A stretch of 64,000 bases of DNA from Argopecten irradians (taxonomy: Eukaryota > Mollusca > Bivalvia > Pectinida > Pectinidae), in assembly GCF_041381155.1 (NCBI RefSeq), contig NC_091135.1, forward strand, positions 54,077,997-54,141,996, written 5' to 3'. Below the pieces are notes generated by a model. It had not been told where the DNA came from. It ran no database searches and worked only from the letters and a program-made list of their open reading frames with translations. This document shows, one piece after another, positions 51,301 through 62,400 of this stretch. The translations under genes and the position numbers were made by a program. Every line of letters starts with the position of its first letter. The first letter of the stretch is position 1.

Positions 51301-54300
51301 ACACACTGTTCTAGAAAACTTTTAAATTTGTGAAAGTTTCTTTTTTTTAATTATTGCAGCGTGAAAACATTTTATATTTAAAATTCATGTCTAGGGAACT
51401 TACATGTGCACACCAGCGGAAGTGTGGATCTTTCTGTAGATTCCAGTCTCTAAGCTTTGAGTCGTACAGTTGTAGGTCCTCCTGGCTGATTATTGTCTGT
51501 AGCTGTTGAACAGATAATGATATCATCACCCTTGATTTCCAGGGATTACTATCACTGTTGTTATATCAACCCTGGTTTGAGACATTTTGGGAAGAAAAAA
51601 GCTTGATCTATCACAGGCCCACAGAGTTCTAGAGAAGTAACGCTCAATCTTAAATTTGGTTGGGTGCATTATTATACTGCTTTATATCCTGTTGATGCCA
51701 GATGAGTAAGGTCACATAATAAATGTGGCATTTAGTCTTTCATTTTTTTAAGAGAATGTTACATTTTAAATAAAACGTTAAGTGCTATTTAACTTTCACA
51801 TTTTTTATTTCTCTCATAGTCTGCATTAAAAACTAAGTTAAATATTTACGGAAACGTTATATCAAAATCAGCATTTAGGTTTACTTAAGATTTTTGCTAT
51901 AAAATAATTTCATGTTATATATTAGTCAAATCTACCTTAGCAACCACCTTTGTATATAAAGATCACCCGCTTAATATGACCATCGTTCCAAATGGTCATT
52001 TGTAACACAATTTGCTCTGGTCTTTATAGACAAGTACAATCATTGGTTGTGTTAAAAGAAACTTCAGTAATCAACCTATTATCCATACTTACCAGCATTG
52101 TGAGGAAGGTAAGATAGTTGGTGTTCGTTTCCGTACTTACCAGCATTGTGAAAAGGTAAAATAGTTGGCGGATGTGTCCGTACTTACCAGCATTGTTAGG
52201 AAGGTAAGATAGTCGGTGTTCGTGTCCGTACTTACAAGCATTGTGAGAAAGGTAAGATAGTTGGTATTTGTGTCTGTACTTACCAGCATTGTGAGAAAGG
52301 TAAGATAGTTGGTATTTGTGTCCGTACTTATCAGCATTGCGAGGAAGGTAAGATAGTTGACGTTCGTGTCCGTACTTACCAGCATTGACAGGAAGGTAAG
52401 ATAGTTGACGTTTGTGTCCATACTTACCAGAATTGTTAGGAAGGTAAGATAGTTGGTGTTCGTGTCTGTACTTACCAGCATTGTGAGGAAGGTAAAATAG
52501 TTGGTGTTCGTGTCTGTACTTACCAGCATTGTGAGGAAGGTAAGATAGTCGGTGTTCGTGTCTGTACTTACCAGCATTGTGAAGAAGGTAAGATAGTTGG
52601 TGTTCGTGTCTGTACTTACCAGCATTGTGAGGAAGGTAAGATAGTTGGTGTTCGTGTCTGTACTTACCAGCATTGTGAGGAAGGTAAGATAGTTGGTGTT
52701 CGTGTCTGTACTTACCAGCATTGTGAGGAAGGTAAGATAGTCGGTGTTCGTGTCTGTACTTACCAGCATTGTGAAGAAGGTAAGATAGTTGGTATTTGTG
52801 TCTGTACTTACCAGCATTGTGAGGAAGGTAAGATAGTTGGTATTTGTGTCTGTACTTACCAGCAATGTGAGGAAGGTAAGATAGTTGGTGTTTGTGACCG
52901 TACTTACCAGCATTGTGAGGAAGGTAAGATAGTTGGTGTTTGTGATCGTACTTACCAGCATTGTGAGGAAGGTAAGATAGTTGGTGTTTGTGTCTGTACT
53001 TACCAGCAATGTGAGGAAGGTAAGATAGTTGGTGTTCGTGTCCGTACTTACCAGCATTGTGAGGAAGGTAAGATAGTTGGTGTTTGTGACCGTACTTACC
53101 AGCATTGTGAGGAAGGTAAGTAAGATAGTTGGTGTTTGTGACCGTACTTACCAGCATTGTGAGGAAGGTAAGATAGTTGGTGTTCGTGTCCGTACTTACC
53201 AGCATTGTGAGGAAGGTAAGATAGTTGGTGTTCGTGTCTGTACTTACCAGCATTGTGAGGAAGGTAAGATAGTTTTTGTTTGTGTCCGTACTTACCAGCA
53301 TTGTGAGGAAGGTAAGATAGTCGGTGTTCGTGTCCGTACTTACCAGCATTGTGAAAAGGTAAGATAGTTGGCGGATGTGTCCGTACTTACCAGCATTGTA
53401 AGGAAGGTAAGATAGTTGGTGTTCGTGTTCGTACTTACCAGCATTGTGAGGAAGGTAAGATAGTTGGTGTTCGTGTCTGTACTTACCAGCATTGTGAGGA
53501 AGGTAAGATAGTTGGTGTTCGTGTCTGTACTTACCAGCATTGTGAGGAAGGTAAGATAGTTGGTGTTCGTGTCTGTACTTACCAGCATTGTGAGGAAGGT
53601 AAGATAGTTGGTGTTCGTGTCTGTACTTACCAGCATTGTGAGGAAGGTAAGATAGTTGGTGTTCGTGTCTGTACTTACCAGCATTGTGAGGAAGGTAAGA
53701 TAGTTGGTGTTCGTGTCCGTACTTACCAGCATTGTGAGGAAGGTAAGATAGTTGGTGTTCATGTCTGTACTTACCAGCAATGTGAGGAAGGTAAGATAGT
53801 TGGTGTTCATGTCTGTACTTACCAGCATTGTAAGGAAGGTAAGATAGTTGGTGGCTGCGTCCACATCCTCCATATCAGGCTGACTACACAGGGGACAGTT
53901 CAGATTACGGACATGTTTCTCTCGAATACACACCTCAAAATAACCCTTCATACAATCTACACATATCTTACATTCACAGGAGCTGAGACTGCGAATCTGA
54001 AAACATATGCCCATCACAATCACAATAGAATATACATATTATTAGACACCTGGTAAAGCATCAAATGATACTACAGCAGTATTTAGAACTCAAACTTTGA
54101 TATTCAACAAACATGAAGAAATCATCCACTGAATGAACACATAAAAGCAAATATTTATTTGAAACCACAAATGTTTCAAACAAGCTGATATAGCATAAGT
54201 ATATTCAAAACCACAACAAAATATGAATCAATTTTTGCTATTTTTTCATGTTGACTTGTTTGTTTTCACATTTTCCTTAACATTTCCTCAGTAACTGTTA

Positions 54301-57300
54301 AGAAACATACCCTACTCATAGCGAATCTGCCCATACAGATCTGGCACTCCTGACTTAGGTACACCATAGAACTCTTATAGTCTTGGCAATTCTTCACCGC
54401 CTCCACAATCTCTCCAAGAGAAGCCTCTATTTGGTTGTTGGCCACATCCACATCTAGAATTTTGATAACCACCTCAGCTCGTCCCCAGCTCTGGAGTTTT
54501 CCTTCCACCAGTATCATCCTGACTCGCCGCTGTGTCACATAAACAAATAATTATTATAGGATAAAACATTAAAACAGTACAGACAAATACCTAATCTTAC
54601 CTTTACTTGAAATCTGAAACTTAAATTTTCTTGAACAATTCATGCTTTTGAATCAGGGGAAAGAAAAAAAATTGTATTAGCTAAGTCATTACTTATTTTA
54701 TAATTGAACTTGTGATGGGATAGTGTCCTCGCCTTCGGCTCGGGCACAATTCCATCCCTCCACAATACTATGAGGCAATAGTACCCACTCAATCAGGCCA
54801 TAATATACATAATTAATCAAGGTCATTGATTTGAAAACATTGATAAGTATACACCCAAGCATGCTATAATGTCCATACTGGATTTCTAAATTTTCTTGTT
54901 ATTAAAAAGTCAAAATATTTTTTTTTTTTTTTACAAACAGCCGATGGACAACACAGAAAATAGACAACTAAGGTGATTGGAATAAACCTTCATTTCAAGT
55001 GGCCTAAGTGTTCTTCACTAAAGTAGCTTTAATCACATTCAATCATCACCAAAGTCAAGCTTATTTAGCAGTGATTGAAACTACCGGTACATGATAATCT
55101 TTTACATTTCATAATCGATATATCTTTTGGTATAACATAGACAAGGTCCCACACCTCATTTAGAACAGATATTTACTATAGCCCCAGTTGTTATTTCACT
55201 GAAGGTTAGTACTAATACATAGCAGACTTACGTTCATGTCTACATTTTTATCAGTGACTGAGGCCCAGAAGTCCTGGTGACTAAGTATACTATTGGTCAC
55301 ACTGATTTCATCCTGCATGTCCATTGGTCTAGCCATAGCCCCAGCTGCCAATGGTACATTGTCAAATTCCGCCCACACTCGCTCGTAGAATGGCTGAATA
55401 CTAGCTAAATTCAGTTCATCCAATGCTTCCTCAACATTGCCTTTATTTGTCAAAAGAGCCATCAGAATCTGCTCCCTGGCAAAATTTCCTTGGCTTGATA
55501 TCTCTTTATACTGAAAAAGGAAACATCAGTATATCTGAGATAAAGAAAGTCCATTTATTTCTTAATCAAACATTTCTTCAATAGTGTAAACATACTTATT
55601 TTGGTGCAATCAAAGTGAACTGGCAAACTGATTTTGAATAAATTAACACAATGATAAATTTGTGCATTCACAATAACTGCTTTAGCACAATCATATTTTA
55701 GTGCAAAAATTTCTAGTGTTAATATATGATTATTGCTAAAATATGTACATATACAGTGTGTGACATCTTACACAGTACAGTTAAAGTACTCAAAATTCAC
55801 TACAATGTGTGAATAGACATCTCACTCAGTACAGTTAGGTACTCCAAATTATCTTTATTCACATCCCAGAAATAGTAAAACTCTCATAAAAAGACATACC
55901 ATATCCCGCCTGTTGGCTATACAGACAGCAGCAGCTCCATCTAGATCCCCATTGGATTCTCGCAGAGCCTTCTTTGCTTCAGGAAAAGAAAGCTCCCCAA
56001 TCTCATTTTGCTCCATCCTTGTACCTTCATTGGTTACCATGGTGATGAGAGTTTCCACAGACATCTGCCAATCATTTTTCAGCCACTTCAAAGTTTTCTC
56101 TAAATCCTGGTTACATTTTTTCAAACCAAGGTTGATTTCCTCCATAGCAAAGCCTAGTTTTTCTGCTTCCTGTATACAAAAAATATTTTGTTTTGTAAAT
56201 ATAAAGTAATTGGTGATGCATTTGAGATTGGATATAATCAAAAGTTAAGCCAGCAGGGTTCACTTGTTCAAAATGCCTTGAAAATGATAAAAATGTCAAG
56301 CAATACGTTGTCTATGGAAAATAAAAAAAATTAAGGAAAGTCCTAAAGGTCCAACAAATGAGTTAAAATATCTCTCCATAATAAAATTCTTACCTCCATT
56401 AGTAAGCTCCAACTAACTAAGGGTGTAAGAAATCTCTTACCTTCAGTAACTTTACTAGACTACGTCCCTCCTGAATCAGTGACTCCTGTTTCTTTCTCAT
56501 GTTCAACTCTTTCATTTTTTCAGTAAAGTTCATTTCCTTGTTTCCATGAAGTGCCATACTGTTGAACGATATTGGCGGTGTCACTGGTTTAACTGCTATT
56601 TTTCCCTCAGGTCGAGGCTCTGCTGCTATTCTCCCCTCAGGTCGAGGCTCTGCTGCTATTCTCCCCTCAGGTCTAGGCTCTGCTGCTTTTCTCCCCTCAG
56701 GTCGGGGCTCTGCTGCTTTTCTCTCCTCAGGTCGGGGCTCTGCTGCTATAAGCTCCTTAACTGGAGGTTTCTCCACCACCACATAGCCATACTCTTCTGC
56801 TGCTACCGCTTTCTTGTTCAGGTTTGCTCTTTTTGCTGCCTCTTCTTGTCGTAATTGTTCTTGAAATCTTTCATGTGCTTCTTTCTTTTCGATTTCCACC
56901 TGTAAATGGAGAATATTAAAATGCTTATCAAAATTTATTTCTGTTTTGCCTCTACAAGCAAAGGAGAAATTTAATTTCTCCACTAATTTGATATGTACCT
57001 TGAAACCGTGTAATTATAGCCCATGGAATGAGAAATGAAGGGGCCATAACTCTGTCTAATGATGTAGTGTTTATCTAGCTGGTCCCAGCTATTGGTCTGC
57101 GACCCTAGCTAGTCACTCCATTCACAGTATAATATTTATGTACAACATTTGAAAGGTTATTTGTATGTGAGATTGGTATTGAAACTTGGCTTTCAATCAT
57201 CAGTTGCAAAATAAACTACTTAACAAATATCAATCTGTGTTATTTGCACTAGTGGGCTCCGATACAAAGAGATTCGAGATCTTTGCTGTCAGACGTCAGA

Positions 57301-58989
57301 CGGATGGTTGTGGAAGATCACTGCAGGAGAAAAGTGGAGTACCTCAATTAATCTACAGGCCATACATGTGAGTACCAAGTCTCACTGCAGGAGGAAATCA
57401 CACTATACCAAAGTAAAAGCCACTGTGTTTGGAGTGTGTATGACGGTTTATCTTACCTGTCTATATTCATTGTATGCTCGCTGTCCCTGGCGCACTGCCT
57501 GGTCCAGAACTTTGGTCTCCTCCTCATCAACAAGGCTCTGAGACGGGTTACTCGGCATGGCACTTGCTGCTTCTGTCACCTCCTGTTCGTAGATGTAAGT
57601 TGGTTTCTGACTTGTCTTACTACACATAGCACACACTTTGGTGTCAGCTTCATTGTGGAAAGTACAGTGCTCACACATCCATTTACAAGGCGTGCCTTCA
57701 GACTTACTGCGAGCCACAGCACCAGGCAGGAGTCCAGGACTACTACCAGTAGGCAGCGAATAGTTCTGACTGCTTTGATTAGGGGACTTTTTCTCACTCT
57801 GCACCTGTTTGTTTAGCAGTGTAGAGTTGAGATTGGCGGAATTAGCATCCTGTATAGTGGAGGTAGCCTGAAATTCCTGATCATTCAGCTGAAGCGCTGC
57901 ACTCTGACCTGATGGTGCTGGTAAAATTGTAGCCTCTTGTGGAGGGTAGTGTACTTTTTGTAGTTTAAAAGGCATATATGGCTCTATATTTGATTCTCTA
58001 TTAGCCTTTACTAGACCTTCATTGATGGAGTTTTCTGTCCGGGCTAATACTTCCATGGGATCTGTTGCCTTAGATTTTTCAAGTTTATTTGACGACGCAT
58101 GCTGACTATCCGGAGGATATGCTATAGAGTATCCCAGGGGCTGACCTTTACTGTGTTGCTGAGACAACTGACTTCGACTTTGATCAAATGGCTGTACCGA
58201 TGGCATTGGTGGCTGCAGTATCTTCTTGCCATACTGCATACCCATACTGGAGTATATGCCTGGCGATTGGGATACTTGTGCATTGTAAGGTAGAGTTGTA
58301 ATGGGGACAGGGGTATACTGATTTGATAGGTCAGTACTTCCAGCACTTGATGCTGGCGTATACTGGTTACTTTGATTGGAGTTTGCTTCCATAGCTTTAT
58401 GAGATGAAACATCCATCAACTTGTGTCCTGTAGTTGGACCTGCTGAACTATACACTGGAGCAGGGAAAGAATGGCCAGGAGGCTGATGGGAACTTTGGGG
58501 CTGAACTTCTGGACTTACAAAGCCAACCTGCTGGCTTACAGTACTCCTCAGAGTTTCCTTGGACCCAAATAGTGCAACACTTCCCATCATACTGGCATTT
58601 ACCTGCGATCCCTGATATCGAGGGTCACCCCCGGAAATAGGTGGTGGACAGAAAATGTGGGGAGTGCCATTATCAACATTTTGTTTTTGTCTGTCATGAG
58701 GGAAAACATTGTATAGATACTTCTCTATCTCCCTTTTTTCCTTCTGAAGATTGTACTTTCTTCTTGTCAGACTCTTGAATTGCTCATCCTCAAAATCTAC
58801 CTCTTCATCAATCAGTGCTGATGAGCGGGCCTCTACATCATTTATTTCCTGAGCAAGCATTTCCAGATCAATGTGGATCTTTGATTCCCTCCGATCAAGA
58901 TCTTGTATTTCCAAGATCCGTCTCAGAAGTTTGGAGGTTGGTGGTCCACCAGGTGCTGCATGGGATGGCTGAGGAAGACTTGGTGATCT
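45355..58989 (-). CDS. RNF31: RNF31 / HOIP, RBR E3 ubiquitin ligase of the linear-chain complex (5' part outside window)
   Basis: Visible coding exons: 58989-57457, 56899-56441, 56169-55900, 55510-55232, 54529-54311, 53996-53823, 51502-51404, 51286-51194, 48170-48056, 47753-47635, 46890-46777, 46324-46173, 45595-45355; GT/AG and phase fit throughout, 1288 residues and stop. In visible numbering: a coiled-coil-like segment near the start, one NZF finger ([15 protein letters not shown]) near the end of exon 1, UBA-like helices in exons 3-4, RING1 ([17 protein letters not shown]) 900-970, IBR (FRWCAHCGNGFIW) 1005-1060, RING2 1082-1110 with the catalytic Cys 1096 in KGGCMHFKC, and a linear-chain-determining domain ([16 protein letters not shown]). 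By homology it joins Met1-linked ubiquitin chains in NF-kB and cell-death signalling, with HOIL-1 and SHARPIN as partners in vertebrates. The N-terminal PUB domain is not visible; exon 1 begins at an acceptor, phase 0. Vertebrate HOIP has more than one zinc finger before the UBA; only one is seen here. Confidence 0.95.
46978..47406 (+). repeat. Hairpin-ended dispersed repeat with 157-bp units, short copy
   Basis: Same family as 9757-10900: AGACCCAGAGGGCCT and CTCACCTGG on the left, GGGGCCAGGTGAGCTAAA on the right, with about two internal units (CTCTATGACTAGTAGC, TTGGGCCCCACCCCTCC). It is in the RNF31 intron between 47635 and 46890. Confidence 0.85.
48171..50637 (-). repeat. 20-bp minisatellite (about 123 copies) abutting RNF31 exon 9 acceptor
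   Basis: The plus-strand unit is ACCCATACATAGAGAATACA; the sense (minus) unit is TTGTATTCTCTATGTATGGG. The array ends in GGGTTGTATTCTCCAG, which is the 3' splice site of the exon beginning at 48170. The sense consensus has no AG dinucleotide and no stop in any frame. I noted only three AG-creating variants (near 49740, 49816 and 50390). Because 20 is not a multiple of 3, all sense frames read the same 20-residue hydrophobic period ([20 protein letters not shown]). An open frame therefore runs from the array into exon 9, but the array is intronic. Confidence 0.95.
52082..53852 (-). repeat. 48-bp minisatellite (about 37 copies) of the RNF31 exon 6 end and its 5' splice site
   Basis: On the sense (minus) strand each unit is the last 30 nt of exon 6 (ACCAACTATCTTACCTTCCT and CACAATGCTG) plus the first 18 nt of the intron (GTAAGTACAGACACGAAC). 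The exon's own copy is 53852-53823 and its donor is at 53822. Further copies follow every 48 bp into the intron, most keeping CTG|GTAAGTAC. The frame stays open from exon 6 through about nine more copies, then a 1-nt deletion near 53350 shifts it. Confidence 0.97.
53823..53996 (-). CDS. RNF31: RNF31 exon 6 (RING1 second half)
   Basis: Begins [20 protein letters not shown] and ends [16 protein letters not shown] at the first of the tandem donors. Using this first donor, the join to exon 7 ([17 protein letters not shown]) gives a RING1-IBR linker of the same length as I recall for human HOIP between the conserved Tyr and the KL pair (25 residues). That supports the first donor as the main one. 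Each later donor would add 16 residues ([20 protein letters not shown]). Confidence 0.9.
56600..56750 (-). repeat. Coding 30-bp repeat in RNF31 exon 2
   Basis: Five near-identical 30-bp units encode [11 protein letters not shown], lying between a charged helix ([12 protein letters not shown]) and the segment before the UBA region. It keeps the frame and is part of the protein. Confidence 0.85.
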
Positions 58990-59492
58990 CTGTGCAATGT
59001 AAAACAAGTTAGAATTCAACAAAAAGTGACATTCACCGGCCTGACATCACTAGACTTGTAAACATCATTTTTATTCCTTTAAAATCAAGTTACCATATAG
59101 CTAGTTATTTCCACAGGGTTGATATTTTTTTAATTTCGTGGGATGTTGCTTTGGTTACAAAAATTTGATATGTGAAAAAAACCAATCATCAATTATATAT
59201 CTTTTATAGATAAATCTTGAAACTTCCCAGCCAGATAGTAAAGATAATTTCCCGACGCCAAAATATCCCAATAAACAATAACTGTGACCTAAACAAAAAT
59301 AAGGAAAAAGTGGTAAAAAATAATCAATAAAACTTGCGTTAGCGATCACCACTATAAAAGATAATCAGTTTAATAAGAATATTTAGTGGTCTCAAATAAC
59401 CTATTTCAACATAATTCAATCTGTGTATAAAGACCATCGTGCTATATAAAACATTTTTCCTGTATCACTTGGGTGGTCCTTACAAACAGGTA

Positions 59493-62400
59493 TGACTGTA
59501 TATGGAATACAGTATGTCTATCAGTTTGACTGTATATGAAGTACAGTATGTCTATCTGTTTGACTGTATATGGAGTACAGTATGTCTATCTGTTTGACTG
59601 TATATGGAGTACAGTATGTTTATCAGTTTGACTGTATATGGAATACAGTATGTCTATCAGTTTGACTGTATATGGAGTACAGTATGTCTATCTGTTTGAC
59701 TGTATATGGAGTACAGTATGTCTATCTGTTTGACTGTATATGGAGTACATTAGTATGCCTATCAGTTTGCCTGTATATGGAGTACGTACAGTTATGTCGT
59801 ATATGCGATGTCTATCAGTTTGACTGTATATGGAATACAGTATGTCTATCTGTTTGACTGTATATGAAGTACAGTATGTCTATCTGTTTGACTGTATATG
59901 GAGTACAGTATGTCTATCAGTTTGACTGTATATGGAGTACAGTATGTCTATCTGTTTGACTGTATATGGAGTACAGTATGTCTATCAGTTTGACTGTATA
60001 TGGAGTACAGTATGTCTATCAGTTTGACTGTATATGGAGTACAGTATGTCTATCAGTTTGACTGTATATGGAGTACAGTATGTCTATCAGTTTGACTGTA
60101 TATGGAGTACAGTATGTCTATCAGTTTGACTGTATATGGAGTACAGTATGTCTATCAGTTTGACTGTATATGGAGTACAGTATGCCTATCAGTTTGACTG
60201 TATATGGAGTACAGTATGTCTATCAGTTTGACTGTATATGGAGTACAGTATGTCTATCAGTTTGACTGTATATGGAGTACAGTATGTCTATCAGTTTGAC
60301 TGTATATGGAGTACAGTATGTCTATCAGTTTGACTGTATATGGAGTACAGTATGCCTATCAGTTTGACTGTATATGGAGTACAGTATGTCTATCAGTTTG
60401 ACTGTATATGGAGTACAGTATGTCTATCAGTTTGACTGTATATGGAGTACAGTATGTCTATCTGTTTGACTGTATATGGAGTACAGTATGCCTATCAGTT
60501 TGACTGTATATGGAGTACAGTATGTCTATCAGTTTGACTGTATATGGAGTACAGTATGCCTATCAGTTTGACTGTATATGGAGTACAGTATGCCTATCAG
60601 TTTGACTGTATATGGAGTACAGTATGTCTATCAGTTTGACTGTATATGGAGTACAGTATGTCTATCAGTTTGACTGTATATGGAGTACAGTATGTTTATC
60701 AGTTTGACTGTATATGGAGTACAGTATGTCTATCAGTTTGACTGTATATGGAGTACAGTATGTCTATCAGTTTGACTGTATATGGAGTACAGTATGTCTA
60801 TCAGTTTGACTGTATATGGAGTACAGTATGTCTATCAGTTTGACTGTATATGGAGTACAGTATGTCTATCAGTTTGACTGTATATGGAGTACAGTATGTC
60901 TATCAGTTTGACTGTATATGGAGTACAGTATGTCTATCAGTTTGACTGTATATGGAGTACAGTATGTCTATCAGTTTGACTGTATATGGAGTACAGTATG
61001 TCTATCAGTTTGACTGTATATGGAGTACAGTATGTCTATCAGTTTGACTGTATATGGAGTACAGTATGTCTATCAGGTTGACTGTATATGGAGTACAGTA
61101 TGTCTATCTGTTTGACTGTATATGGAGTACAGTATGTCTATCAGTTTGACTGTATATGGAGTACAGTATGTCTATCAGTTTGACTGTATATGGAGTACAG
61201 TATGTCTATCAGTTTGACTGTATATGGAGTACAGTAGTATGCCTATCAGTTTGACTGTATATGGAGTACAGTATGTCTATCAGTTTGACTGTATATGGAG
61301 TACAGTATGTCTATCAGTTTGACTGTATATGGAGTACAGTATGTCTATCAGTTTGACTGTATATGGAGTACAGTATGCCTATCAGTTTGACTGTATATGG
61401 AGTACAGTATGTCTATCAGTTTGACTGTATATATGGAGTACCAGTATGTCTATCAGTTTGACTGTATATGGAGTACAGTATGTCTATCAGTTTGACTGTA
61501 TATGGAGTACAGTATGCCTATCAGTTTGACTGTATATGGAGTACAGTATGTCTATCAGTTTGACTGTATATGGAGTACAGTATGTCTATCAGTTTGACTG
61601 TATATGGAGTACAGTATGTCTATCAGTTTGACTGTATATGGAGTACAGTATGTCTATCAGTTTGACTGTATATGGAGTACAGTATGTCTATCAGTTTGAC
61701 TGTATATGGAGTACAGTATGTCTATCAGTTTGACTGTATATGGAGTCCAGTATGTCTATCAGTTTGACTGTATATGGAGTACAGTATGTCTATCAGTTTG
61801 ACTGTATATGGAGTACAGTATGTCTATCAGTTTGACTGTATATGGAGTACAGTATGTCTATCAGTTTGACTGTATATGGAGTACAGTATGTCTATCAGTT
61901 TGACTGTATATGGAGTACAGTATGTCTATCAGTTTGACTGTATATGGAGTACAGTATGTCTATCAGTTTGACTGTATATGGAGTACAGTATGCCTATCAG
62001 TTTGACTGTATATGGAGTACAGTATGTCTATCAGTTTGACTGTATATGGAGTACAGTATGTCTATCAGTTTGACTGTATATGGAGTACAGTATGTCTATC
62101 AGTTTGACTGTATATGGAGTACAGTAGTATGCCTATCAGTTTGACTGTATATGGAGTACAGTATGTCTATCAGTTTGACTGTATATGGAGTACAGTATGT
62201 CTATCAGTTTGACTGTATATGGAGTACAGTATGTCTATCAGTTTGACTGTATATGGAGTACAGTATGCCTATCAGTTTGACTGTATATTGGAGTACAGTA
62301 TGTCTATCAGTTTGACTGTATATGGAGTACAGTATGTCTATCAGTTTGACTGTATATGGAGTACAGTATGTCTATCAGTTTGACTGTATATGGAGTACAG

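Noticed and set aside
52024..53349. A 441-residue open frame of [20 protein letters not shown] repeats
   Set aside because: Repeat by-product of the donor array; the RNF31 linker length argues that splicing normally uses the first donor.
53077..53367. On the plus strand the 48-bp unit contains CTTACCAG and AAGGTAAGA around 13 nt, like a mini-exon
   Set aside because: It is the chance reverse reading of the unit; no plus-strand gene exists around it.
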